A stretch of 29,968 nucleotides of DNA, from assembly GCA_002421995.1 (NCBI GenBank), contig DISP01000035.1, positions 2,256 to 32,223 of the forward strand, in the 5' to 3' direction. Position numbers and translations under genes: made by a program. The notes under the pieces are model-generated. The model ran no database searches. It saw nothing but the letters and a program-made list of their open reading frames with translations, and was not told where the DNA came from. Every line of letters begins with the position of its first letter. The first letter of the stretch is position 1. Of the stretch, positions 14,544 through 22,721 are shown one piece after another. Origin of the DNA: Bacteroidales bacterium UBA6207. GTDB taxonomy: Bacteria; Bacteroidota; Bacteroidia; Bacteroidales; F082.

Positions 14544-16100
14544 ATGGAAAAAATCAGAATACTCTGGGCCGATGACGAAATTGATATGCTAAAGCCCCAC
14601 ATCATTTTTTTGGAACACAAGGGCTACGAAGTTGAAACTTCAAACAATGGGAACGAGGCCATTGAAATACTACAAACCAAGACCTTCGACATTGTTTTTC
14701 TTGATGAAAACATGCCAGGATTGTCTGGAATTGAAACGCTTGAAAAAATAAAGCTGGATTATCCCAACCTGCCTGTAGTCATGATCACCAAAAGCGAGGA
14801 AGAGTCAATAATGGAAGACGCCATTGGCAGCAAGATTGCCGACTACCTCATAAAGCCTGTCAAACCGAATCAGATTCTTCTGTCGCTGAAACGCAACCTC
14901 GAAAACCAAAAGTTAGTGAGCGAAAAGGCAACAATGAGCTATCAGCAAGAGTTCAGGCAGATTGGACTTGAGCTCTCAAACCAACTCAACTTTCAGGAAT
15001 GGGTAGAAGTTTATAAAAAACTCACCCGCTGGGAGCTCGAACTGGAACAATCACAGGATGAAGGCATTATGCAAGTTTTGCGGATGCAGCAAGACGAAGC
15101 TAACAGCATGTTTACACGTTTTATCGAACGAAACTACATTGCCTGGGTCAACAATAAAAGCAACGAAAAACCTGTGCTTTCGCACACCCTTGTACGAGAC
15201 AAAATACTCCCGCGACTCGACAGCAGCGACAAGCCCCTGTTTGTGATTCTCATTGATAACTTGCGCTATGACCAATGGAAATCCATACAGCCACTGATCG
15301 AGGAAAACTTCAGAACAGAGGCTGACGACTTGTATTTCAGCATTCTACCCACCACCACACAATACGCCAGAAACGCACTCTTTTCAGGCTTGATGCCCTC
15401 AGAAATCCGAAAAAGATTTCCTAAATACTGGGTGGACGAAGAAGATGAAGGCACAAAAAATCAATATGAATCTGAATTGCTGGGCGAACAGCTGAAGCGT
15501 TTTGGTAAAGATATAAAGTACAGTTACAACAAAGTACTGAACCTGAATGCCGGCAAAAAACTTGCCGAAGGCATGTCGAATCTCATGGGCAATAAGCTGA
15601 ATGTGATCGTTTACAATTTTGTTGACATGTTGTCGCATGCCCGCACCGAGATGGAAATGATTCGCGAACTTGCTGAGAATGAAGCTGCCTACAGATCGCT
15701 CATGCTTTCGTGGTTCAGACACTCATCGCTTTTCGACATCATAAAATTTATTGCTTCCAAAAAATGCGACATTGTCATCACCACCGACCATGGGTCGGTG
15801 TATGTGAAAGACCCGGTAAAAATCCTCGGCGACCGCAATGTGAACACAAATCTTCGCTATAAATATGGCAAGAGTCTGAAATACAATCCGAAAGAAATGT
15901 TTGAGGTGAAAAACCCCGAAGACATCTTTCTTCCACGCGTAAACGTAAGCACCGCCTATGTTTTTGCCAGAAGCAACGATTTTTTTGCCTATCCCAATAA
16001 TTACAACCATTACGTAAGCTATTACCGCAACACATTTCAGCATGGCGGCATCTCCATGCAGGAAATTATGATTCCGGTGGTCTATCTCAAATCCAAATGA
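14544..16100 (+). CDS. porX: PorX, response regulator with PglZ-domain output (type IX secretion control)
   Basis: PorX with the sensor kinase PorY controls type IX secretion genes in Bacteroidota. The ATG at 14544 gives 518 residues, the usual PorX length. The receiver domain (1-120) has Asp10/Asp11, the phospho-acceptor Asp54 in FLDENMPG, Thr82 and Lys104. A helical linker runs to about 200. The PglZ domain, of the alkaline-phosphatase superfamily, has VILIDNLRYDQ (Asp238), LPTTTQYARN (nucleophile-region Thr271/Thr272), FVDMLSHAR (Asp361, His365), TTDHGS (Asp415, His416) and FQHGG (His500). The metal-site residues look intact, so phosphodiesterase or phosphatase activity is likely retained. 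Its stop overlaps tsaE by 4 bp (ATGA), and alanine dehydrogenase follows. No PorY or secretion genes lie in the window. Confidence 0.95.
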   Translation: MEKIRILWADDEIDMLKPHIIFLEHKGYEVETSNNGNEAIEILQTKTFDIVFLDENMPGLSGIETLEKIKLDYPNLPVVMITKSEEESIMEDAIGSKIADYLIKPVKPNQILLSLKRNLENQKLVSEKATMSYQQEFRQIGLELSNQLNFQEWVEVYKKLTRWELELEQSQDEGIMQVLRMQQDEANSMFTRFIERNYIAWVNNKSNEKPVLSHTLVRDKILPRLDSSDKPLFVILIDNLRYDQWKSIQPLIEENFRTEADDLYFSILPTTTQYARNALFSGLMPSEIRKRFPKYWVDEEDEGTKNQYESELLGEQLKRFGKDIKYSYNKVLNLNAGKKLAEGMSNLMGNKLNVIVYNFVDMLSHARTEMEMIRELAENEAAYRSLMLSWFRHSSLFDIIKFIASKKCDIVITTDHGSVYVKDPVKILGDRNVNTNLRYKYGKSLKYNPKEMFEVKNPEDIFLPRVNVSTAYVFARSNDFFAYPNNYNHYVSYYRNTFQHGGISMQEIMIPVVYLKSK

Positions 16101-16540
16101 CACAGCAGCTTGAAATCAACAATTTGTCAGAGCTAGGTATCGTTGCAAAGGCGCTTATCCCTTATCTTGACGAATCAAATATTATCGCCTTTTATGGCGC
16201 AATGGGAGCCGGAAAAACTACCCTTATCAAAGCATTGTGCGAGCAGTTAAAGGTGATAGATGAAGTGAGCAGTCCAACTTTTTCTATCGTAAATGAATAT
16301 GCTGATCAAAGCGGTTTTGTTGTGTATCATTTTGATTTTTATAGAATTAACCACCTCGAAGAAGTTTATGATATTGGCTACGAAAATTATTTTTTCAGCG
16401 GTTATCCATGCCTGATTGAATGGCCCGAAAAAATCGGGCAACTTTTGCCTGAAAAACACGTAAAAGTTACGGTTGAGGTGTCTGATTCATCGGAGAAAAG
16501 GACCTTTACAATCGAAATGATGCCTACGAATGTAATTTAA
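16097..16540 (+). CDS. tsaE: TsaE, tRNA t6A37 biosynthesis ATPase
   Basis: TsaE is the small ATPase that supports TsaD/TsaB in making N6-threonylcarbamoyladenosine at tRNA position 37. The 147-residue length is typical. The Walker A is YGAMGAGKTT (33-42) with Lys40 and Thr41. SSPTFSIVNEY (58-68), VYHFDFYRI (76-84, Asp80) and CLIEWPEK (105-112, Glu108) are the conserved TsaE blocks. The usual GELGAGKTT is GAMGAGKTT here, which keeps the P-loop intact. It starts inside the porX stop codon (ATGA, 4-bp overlap), so it is translationally coupled to porX, and ends 5 bp before the alanine dehydrogenase gene. Confidence 0.95.
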   Translation: MTQQLEINNLSELGIVAKALIPYLDESNIIAFYGAMGAGKTTLIKALCEQLKVIDEVSSPTFSIVNEYADQSGFVVYHFDFYRINHLEEVYDIGYENYFFSGYPCLIEWPEKIGQLLPEKHVKVTVEVSDSSEKRTFTIEMMPTNVI

Positions 16541-16545
16541 TAAAA

Positions 16546-17766
16546 ATGGCCGATAACAGGCAATTTGTGCAGTTTTCAACAGCATCCGGCTTGATGCCAC
16601 AGGAAGAGATGCTTGAGCTAAAGCGAAAATCAAGCCAGCTTATCATTGGAATTCCGCGCGAGTTATCAGCAAATGAAAACCGCATCGGACTGGTTCCCAA
16701 TGCAGTAAAGTTGCTTACCGATCGCGGTCACCATATTCTTGTGGAAGAACATGCCGGCGAAAAAGCACGTTTCACCAATCAGGAATATGCCGATGCAGGA
16801 GCCGAGATCGTTGACAATCATGCAACTGTTTTCAATGCTGATATTATTCTTAAAATCGCACCTCCGATCAGAGAAGAAGCTGAACTTATTGACAAGCGCA
16901 AATGTCTGATGTCGGTATTGCAGCTGCCAACGCGCTCCAAAGAGTATTTTCAGCTGCTGATGAATCGCAAGATCAATGCGATTGCTTTCGAACATATTCA
17001 GGATAAAACCGGAGCGCTTCCGCTTATTAGATCTATGAGCGAAATCATTGGCAACGCAAGTATGCTCATTGCGGCAGAATACCTGTGCCACCCGCAATAT
17101 GGAAAAGGCATCATGCTGGGCGGGTTTCCGGGCGTTCCATCAACCGAAGTGGTTATCATCGGATCAGGCACTGTTTCGGAATATGCTTCAAGAGCTGCGA
17201 TCGGGCTGGGTGCTTTGGTAAAAGTTTTCGACAACTCGATGTATAAGCTGCGATCATTGCAGAACAACCTTGGCAACAGAATATACACCTCAGTATTTCA
17301 GCCTGATGACATTGAAAAAGCACTTTCGACTGCTGATGTGGTGATAGCAGCCAAACACGCACCTGAAAGCACAACTCCCTGTTTTGTACCGGAGAGCATG
17401 GTAAAAAAGATGAAACCCGGTTCGGTAATTATTGATGTCAGCATTGATCAGGGAGGTTGTTTCGAAACATCCCGCCCAACCAACCACCAGAATCCGGTGT
17501 ATCAGGTTCATGGAATCACACATTATTGTGTTCCCAACATAGCTTCGAGAGTGCCTCGCACTGCCTCCACCTCATTCAGTAATTTCTTCAGCTCATTGTT
17601 GCTCGAAATTGCAGAAAATGGCGGTGTGGATCAGACCCTTAAGAACAACAGGGCTTTTTCCAAAGGTGCGTACATTTTCAACGGAGTGCTCACAAATCAG
17701 CAAATCAGCAGGATGTACGACATTCCATTCCAGCATTTGGATTTGCTTCTTGCTGCATTTTATTGA
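16546..17766 (+). CDS. ald: Alanine dehydrogenase (Ald/PNT family)
   Basis: The enzyme is expected to interconvert L-alanine and pyruvate plus ammonia using NAD. It is 406 residues, about 30 longer than classic Ald at the N-terminus, as is common in Bacteroidota. GIPRELSANENRIGLVP (35-51) with Arg46 is the substrate-binding block. IIGSGTVSEY (204-213) is the NAD Rossmann loop, and DQGGCFETSRPTNH and HYCVPNIASRVPRTAS are the C-terminal signatures of alanine dehydrogenase rather than of the transhydrogenase alpha subunit. The gene is 5 bp after tsaE in the porX operon. The 133-bp gap after it holds a 7-bp stem at 17787-17805 without a T-run and the aroB -7 box. Confidence 0.88.
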   Translation: MADNRQFVQFSTASGLMPQEEMLELKRKSSQLIIGIPRELSANENRIGLVPNAVKLLTDRGHHILVEEHAGEKARFTNQEYADAGAEIVDNHATVFNADIILKIAPPIREEAELIDKRKCLMSVLQLPTRSKEYFQLLMNRKINAIAFEHIQDKTGALPLIRSMSEIIGNASMLIAAEYLCHPQYGKGIMLGGFPGVPSTEVVIIGSGTVSEYASRAAIGLGALVKVFDNSMYKLRSLQNNLGNRIYTSVFQPDDIEKALSTADVVIAAKHAPESTTPCFVPESMVKKMKPGSVIIDVSIDQGGCFETSRPTNHQNPVYQVHGITHYCVPNIASRVPRTASTSFSNFFSSLLLEIAENGGVDQTLKNNRAFSKGAYIFNGVLTNQQISRMYDIPFQHLDLLLAAFY

Positions 17767-17846
17767 TTTTCAAGAGGTTATTTCCAAATAATTTCCAGAA
17801 TTATTGCTAATAAAACACAAATTCCGGTGTATTGGTTTATATGCAT

Positions 17847-17854
17847 TACTTTTG
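17847..17854 (+). promoter_or_regulatory. Putative -7 box for aroB-aroA
   Basis: TACTTTTG is a perfect TAnnTTTG match 45 nt upstream of the aroB ATG. A TTG at 17832-17834 is too close for the normal -33 spacing. The implied leader of about 40 nt is reasonable. Confidence 0.42.
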
Positions 17855-17899
17855 CAGACAATGATTTGAAGCATATAATTATTGCCGGATTATCACGAT

Positions 17900-18979
17900 A
17901 TGACAAAAAAAACAGCCATTCTGTTTGGAAGCGAAGCAGTTGCTGCATTGCATGAAGTCCTGGACAACAGCAAATCCGGGTCGTCCGGCGTTTTTTTGCT
18001 AACCGATCACAACACCCATAAATATTGCCTCCCACAGCTCAAACTATTGCTTGGTTTTTGTGATGCAGGATGGATCAATATCAGCATTCCCGCAGGTGAA
18101 TCACACAAAACACTTGAAACTGCGGCTGCTATCTGGCAGGAGCTTACAGACCACAAGGCTGGCCGCGATGCTGTTCTGATTTGTCTTGGCGGTGGCGTAG
18201 TTACCGATATCGGTGGCTTTGCAGCATCGTGCTACAAACGCGGCATCAGATGCATTCACATCCCCACCACCCTGCTTGCCATGAACGACGCCGCGATTGG
18301 CGGCAAAACCGGCATTGATTTCAACTTTCTGAAGAACCACATCGGCACCTTTTACCTGCCGGAAAAAGTGTTGATTTTGCCGGAATTTCTTTCAACACTA
18401 CCGTCAGGGCAATTGCAATCAGGATGGGGAGAAGTGACCAAATACGGTTTTATTGCTTCGCCTGCCTTGCTTCAAATTAATCCTGAAACAATTAGTTCTG
18501 CTGAGGCATGGCATCAACTGATCAGCGAATGTGTTTCAATCAAAGTAAGGGTAACAGACCTTGATCCATTAGAAACCGGCTTACGGAAAATCCTCAATTT
18601 CGGCCATACCATCGGGCATGCTTTTGAGTCGTTTGCGCTCGAAAACAACATTGAATTGTTTCATGGACAAGCAGTGGCCTCCGGCATTTTGGTTGAATTG
18701 AATCTCTCACAAAAAATATTCAATCTCGAGAAAAGTGTTATCAGCCAGTATATTGAGAGCCTAAAGCAAAATTTTGAACCTTTCAAGTTTTCGGTTTCTG
18801 CCATTGATGACCTAATCCACAGGATGGGTCAGGACAAAAAAAATCAGGGGACAAGCCTGCGTTTTGTACTTCTCGAGACGATCGGAAAGCCAATTTATGA
18901 TGTTGAAGTACAAATAGATATGATAAAAGAGGCATTATTGTTTTATCTTGCTCAGATCAACGATGAATCTAACGATTAA
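17900..18979 (+). CDS. aroB: 3-dehydroquinate synthase
   Basis: AroB converts DAHP to 3-dehydroquinate in the shikimate pathway, using NAD and Zn. The ATG at 17900 gives 359 residues; a TTG six codons upstream is less likely. LGGGVVTDIGGF (96-107) binds NAD. PTTLLAMNDAAIGGKTGID (122-140) carries the substrate lysine, though the usual QVDSSV within it reads MNDAAI here, keeping the Asp. Metal ligands are Glu178 in WGEVTKYG, His236 in FGHTIGH and His255 in FHGQAV. The stop overlaps the aroA ATG by 17 bp, so the two shikimate genes are coupled. DHQ synthase relatives such as 2-epi-5-epi-valiolone synthase are unlikely given the adjacent aroA. Confidence 0.93.
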   Translation: MTKKTAILFGSEAVAALHEVLDNSKSGSSGVFLLTDHNTHKYCLPQLKLLLGFCDAGWINISIPAGESHKTLETAAAIWQELTDHKAGRDAVLICLGGGVVTDIGGFAASCYKRGIRCIHIPTTLLAMNDAAIGGKTGIDFNFLKNHIGTFYLPEKVLILPEFLSTLPSGQLQSGWGEVTKYGFIASPALLQINPETISSAEAWHQLISECVSIKVRVTDLDPLETGLRKILNFGHTIGHAFESFALENNIELFHGQAVASGILVELNLSQKIFNLEKSVISQYIESLKQNFEPFKFSVSAIDDLIHRMGQDKKNQGTSLRFVLLETIGKPIYDVEVQIDMIKEALLFYLAQINDESND

Positions 18980-20243
18980 AAAAAGCAATCCCGCTTTCAA
19001 AGCAACAATCAATTTACCTGGCAGCAAAAGCATAAGCAACAGGGCTTTGATGATTCGCGCCTATGCTCAGGTAGATCGCATGAGTATCGAAAAACTTTCG
19101 GAAGCTGATGACACCAGAATACTGTTGAAAAACCTGCGCCAGATTCGTGGTTGTTCTCACTCCAACATTCCCATGGTGATAGATTGCGGCAATGCAGGTA
19201 CAGTTTTCCGGTTTCTGGTGAGTTTATTAGCCTCATCGCCCGGCACATGGCTCCTTACCGGAACTGAACGCATGAAAGCCAGACCGGTAGCCGATCTTGT
19301 TGACGCGCTTAAACACCTTGGCGCCTCTATCGAATACGCTGAGCAGCAAGGTTTTCCACCGTTGATCATACACGGAAAGGTGCTTACAGGCGGCATTAGT
19401 GCTGTCAGCATGCAGAAAAGCAGTCAGTTTGCAAGCTCGCTCGTGCTGGCAGCACCAACATGGAAAAACGGGCTCGAACTTCATCTCGAAGGCACTTTAA
19501 GTTCGATGCCATATCTAAAAATGAGCCTTGAGATGATGCGTCGTTTTGGCGCAAAAGTGATAGAAAATGAACGTATAATCCATATTTTACCGGTCAACTA
19601 CAAAAAAAACAACTTTGTTGTTGAATCAGACTGGAGCTCTGCTGCATTTTGGTATGAGCTGGTGGCTTTGAGCGAGAAAGGAGAGCTTTTGCTGAAAGGG
19701 CTCACCTATGAAAGCCTTCAAGGCGACAGCGCGATGATCACGATGTTCAGAAAATTGGGCGTGGAGTCATTTCAGGAACCGGATGGTGTGCTGATTTTTA
19801 AAACCGGAGTCTTTGCCAGGAAACCACATTTCGATCTTCAGGATTATCCTGATATGTTGCCTTCGCTGGTGGCTTGTTGTGCAGGACTGGGCATTGAGGC
19901 GAGTTTTTCGGGCCTCGAGAACCTTCAGTTTAAAGAGTCGGACCGAACAGCAGCATTGCAGAATGAAATGAAAAAAATGGGTGTCATCTTTGAAAAGCTT
20001 TCTGCGGGCGAATATAAACTCCATGCTTCGAATGTTTCGCGTAACAATATGAATATTCTGTTCGACACCTACAAAGACCACCGTATGGCCATGGCTTTTG
20101 CTCCGCTGGCGCTGGTAACCGACCGGCTGACAGTTGCTGAAGCAGAAGTGGTTGAAAAATCATATCCTACATTCTGGGATGAACTCAAAGCCTGCGGAGC
20201 GGTCGAAATTGAAACACTGAGTGCAGGAAGCGAAAAAAAATAA
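18963..20243 (+). CDS. aroA: 5-enolpyruvylshikimate-3-phosphate synthase
   Basis: AroA joins shikimate 3-phosphate and PEP to EPSP. The ATG at 18963 gives 426 residues, the usual length. Active-site blocks are LPGSKSISNRAL (Lys22, 18-29), DCGNAGTVFR (74-83), TGTERMKARPV (99-109, Arg103), QKSSQFASS (Gln155), DYPDMLP (Asp297), KESDRTAAL (Glu325, Arg328) and KDHRMAMA (Arg374). All catalytic positions I can align to the E. coli enzyme are conserved. The gene overlaps aroB by 17 bp. A separate -7 box lies between its stop and the following LutA-like gene. Confidence 0.95.
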   Translation: MNLTIKKSNPAFKATINLPGSKSISNRALMIRAYAQVDRMSIEKLSEADDTRILLKNLRQIRGCSHSNIPMVIDCGNAGTVFRFLVSLLASSPGTWLLTGTERMKARPVADLVDALKHLGASIEYAEQQGFPPLIIHGKVLTGGISAVSMQKSSQFASSLVLAAPTWKNGLELHLEGTLSSMPYLKMSLEMMRRFGAKVIENERIIHILPVNYKKNNFVVESDWSSAAFWYELVALSEKGELLLKGLTYESLQGDSAMITMFRKLGVESFQEPDGVLIFKTGVFARKPHFDLQDYPDMLPSLVACCAGLGIEASFSGLENLQFKESDRTAALQNEMKKMGVIFEKLSAGEYKLHASNVSRNNMNILFDTYKDHRMAMAFAPLALVTDRLTVAEAEVVEKSYPTFWDELKACGAVEIETLSAGSEKK

Positions 20244-20265
20244 TCGGAAAAATAATGGATTGGTC

Positions 20266-20273
20266 TATATTTG
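20266..20273 (+). promoter_or_regulatory. Putative -7 box for the LutA-like gene
   Basis: TATATTTG is a perfect TAnnTTTG match ending 18 nt before the ATG at 20292. A TCG at 20244-20246 sits at the -33 distance, one mismatch to TTG. This would allow expression independent of aroBA. Confidence 0.42.
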
Positions 20274-20291
20274 CACTTTAAACCATTGATT

Positions 20292-21011
20292 ATGACGGTT
20301 GACTTGTTCATCCCATGCTTTGTAGATCAAATCTACCCCGAGACAGGCATGAATGTCCTTAAAATTTTACGTAAAGCCGGTGTTGATGTGCATTACAATC
20401 CTGACCAAACCTGCTGCGGTCAGATGGCCTATAACAGCGGATTCTGGGATGAAGCAAAAAATCTTGGCGATAAATTCCTGAAGGATTTCCCCAATGACAG
20501 GCCGGTTGTCGGGCCTTCGGCTTCGTGTACGGGTTTTATAAAAACATCGTACCAGAGTCTATTTCACAACACCTCGAACCACCTGGAATATAAACGCCTG
20601 ACGAAAAATATTTTTGAACTTACTGACTTTTTAGTCAACCAATTAGGTGTGATTGACCTGGGTGCAAGTTTCCCGCACAAGGTTACCTTTCACGACAGTT
20701 GCGCCGGCTTGCGGGAATATGGATTGAAAACCGAGGCACGCATGCTGCTTTCAATGGTAAAGGGGCTGGAACTCGTCGAAATGGAAGACAGGCACGTATG
20801 TTGTGGTTTTGGTGGCACTTTCAGCATCAAGAACGAGTCAATTTCGATTGCCATGACTGAACAAAAGGTGCACAATGCCTTAAATACTGATGCAGAATAC
20901 ATTGTCTCGACCGACCTCTCCTGCCTGATGCACCAGCAGTCTTTTATTAACAGGTATAAACTCCCGATAAAGACCATTCATATCGCCGACGTATTGGCTT
21001 CAGGCTGGTAA
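20292..21011 (+). CDS. lutA: LutA-like CCG-domain Fe-S oxidoreductase subunit
   Basis: LutA (YkgE) is one of three proteins of the LutABC L-lactate oxidation system. It carries two cysteine-rich CCG domains also found in HdrB and GlpC. The ATG at 20292 gives 239 residues, matching LutA length; a TTG seven codons upstream is less likely. Cysteines lie in IPCFVDQ (Cys9), DQTCCGQMA (Cys41-42), SASCTG (Cys79), FHDSCAGLREYG (Cys137), HVCCGFGGTF (Cys170-171) and LSCLMH (Cys211), which gives two complete CxnCCGxnCxxC-type motifs. No lutB or lutC is adjacent: the next gene faces it with only 2 bp between the ends. It may be a true LutA with partners elsewhere or a stand-alone relative, so the symbol is tentative. 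Confidence 0.82.
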   Translation: MTVDLFIPCFVDQIYPETGMNVLKILRKAGVDVHYNPDQTCCGQMAYNSGFWDEAKNLGDKFLKDFPNDRPVVGPSASCTGFIKTSYQSLFHNTSNHLEYKRLTKNIFELTDFLVNQLGVIDLGASFPHKVTFHDSCAGLREYGLKTEARMLLSMVKGLELVEMEDRHVCCGFGGTFSIKNESISIAMTEQKVHNALNTDAEYIVSTDLSCLMHQQSFINRYKLPIKTIHIADVLASGW

Positions 21012-21013
21012 AA

Positions 21014-22708
21014 TCAGCTTGTTTTGAGGCTTTTGTTTATCGCTTCTACAACATTAATAGCGTGGTCGGCAATCTTTTCATAATAGTTCACGATTTGAAG
21101 ATAGTAATTGCCCGACTGAACAGGGTAGTGTTTGAGTTGGATATCTTCGGTATTCTGATCAGCTAATTTAAGCCGCATAAGGTTGATAGCTGCCTCGTTG
21201 TCAAGCGCTTCCTCAATGCCTAATTTCTTTGATGAAGACAGATGCAGCTGCATGATGGTAACCGACTTTTGAACCATCTGCCCAAGCGACTCGATTGCAT
21301 TGCGCTGCTCCTGCGTGAACCAGGCTTTTTGCTCATTCTTCTTTTCAATCGCTCGGGCAACCTTATAACACACATCGGCCATACTCTCGAGGTTGTTTAC
21401 ACTTATCGTGATGCCGTTGATCAACCTGCTTACTTCGCCACTCAGTTTATTTTCGCTTATTTTGGATAAATATTTGTTCACTTCGCTCTCAACCCGGTCA
21501 ACCACCTCTTCTTTCAGATAGATTTCGTCAGCGAGTTCGCGAAATCGCGCCTCATCCTTTTCGAGCAATAAGCGTGGCAGTAGCAAAAACATACGCTCGA
21601 TGGTAAGGCTCAGCATTTGCAATTCTTTGGATGCCTGTACAATAGCGATCTCCGAAATGGGTGTAATAAAAGTATCGCTGTAATTGAGTTTGTTTTTCGC
21701 GGCTTCGTTCTGAACAGGCTTTATGATCCAAAAAGCAATCCTTTCGAGGTACTTTGTAAGATTTATCCATATTAGCGCATTAAAAATATTGAATAAACTG
21801 TGGTATAAGCTAACCTGAACAGGAATTACAACAGCCTTATTACCTATTAATTGAGTAAAACTGTCAGCAAGTAGAGTAACGCCGGTCACCGTATAGTAAA
21901 AGAAAGGAAGGATTGTTAATGCACCAAAAAGATTAAACAGAAAATGAATCAGTGCCACGCGTTTGGCATTCTTGTTTGCAAATATGGCGGCGAAGTTGGC
22001 AGTTGCAGTTGTTCCGATGTTTTCTCCGAGCACAAGTGCTGCAGCCACTTCAAAATCAAAGTAGCCATCGGACATGAGCACTATTGTCAAGGCGATTGTA
22101 GCCGTGGAGGATTGTATCAACAAGGTGATAAGAAAACCTACCAAAGCTATTCCTATCAGAGTCAGTGGTTTATGATCAGTGAGTGAAGATAAATACGCTA
22201 TCAGGGCATTATCCTGCTCGATCGCCGGCAGCGCATCGCGCAAAAACTGTAAGCCTATGAAAAGCAGAGAAAACCCAAAAATAAAATCAGCGAAAGATTT
22301 GTAGTTTGATTTACCGGAAAAATAAAACGGAAAAGACAAAGCCATCAGTGGCAGCACTACATGCATAATATTGACAGTGAAACCAAAAAAAGTTAAAAAC
22401 CAAGTGGTTACAGTTGTTCCAATGTTCGCGCCAAGCACTATGCCGATCGAATCAATCACCGAAATAAGCCCGGCATTCACAAAACCAATCAACATAACCG
22501 TTGAAGCCGACGATGACTGAATAGTTGCTGTGATAAAAAAGCCGGTAAACAAGCCTTTCCAGCGATTTGATGTGAGCGTGGAAAGATAATGCCTCATACG
22601 TTCGCCAGCCAGCTTTTGCAGAGCTTCACTCAGCAATTTCATTCCAAAAATGAACAATGCTAGCGAGCCAAGGACTGTTAAAACCGTATGAAAAACTGTG
22701 TACATCAT
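21014..22708 (-). CDS. Na/Pi cotransporter family protein with PhoU-like C-terminal domain
   Basis: This 564-residue protein has an inner-membrane Na/Pi-cotransporter half (about 1-330) and a helical PhoU-like cytoplasmic half (about 345-564). The inverted-repeat transport motifs are FITATIQSSSASTVML and GANIGTTVT in the first half, and QSSTATIALTIVL and GENIGTTATANFAA in the second. This QSS...GxNIGTT pattern is diagnostic of the SLC34/NptA family. The PhoU part suggests regulation by phosphate status. The gene begins 13 bp after the DUF3298 gene and converges on the LutA-like gene with 2 bp between the stops and no obvious terminator hairpin. Phosphate is the likely substrate. Confidence 0.92.
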   Translation of the reverse strand: MMYTVFHTVLTVLGSLALFIFGMKLLSEALQKLAGERMRHYLSTLTSNRWKGLFTGFFITATIQSSSASTVMLIGFVNAGLISVIDSIGIVLGANIGTTVTTWFLTFFGFTVNIMHVVLPLMALSFPFYFSGKSNYKSFADFIFGFSLLFIGLQFLRDALPAIEQDNALIAYLSSLTDHKPLTLIGIALVGFLITLLIQSSTATIALTIVLMSDGYFDFEVAAALVLGENIGTTATANFAAIFANKNAKRVALIHFLFNLFGALTILPFFYYTVTGVTLLADSFTQLIGNKAVVIPVQVSLYHSLFNIFNALIWINLTKYLERIAFWIIKPVQNEAAKNKLNYSDTFITPISEIAIVQASKELQMLSLTIERMFLLLPRLLLEKDEARFRELADEIYLKEEVVDRVESEVNKYLSKISENKLSGEVSRLINGITISVNNLESMADVCYKVARAIEKKNEQKAWFTQEQRNAIESLGQMVQKSVTIMQLHLSSSKKLGIEEALDNEAAINLMRLKLADQNTEDIQLKHYPVQSGNYYLQIVNYYEKIADHAINVVEAINKSLKTS

Positions 22709-22721
22709 GTTTTGATTATTA

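Noticed and set aside
15723..16103. 126-codon minus-strand open frame opposite the 3' half of porX and the first codons of tsaE
   Set aside because: It is antisense to a strongly conserved PglZ domain; its translation shows no recognisable domain and simply mirrors the porX codon pattern.
17787..17805. AATAATT/AATTATT hairpin after the alanine dehydrogenase gene as a terminator
   Set aside because: The stem is made almost only of A-T pairs and no T-run follows, so it is not convincing.
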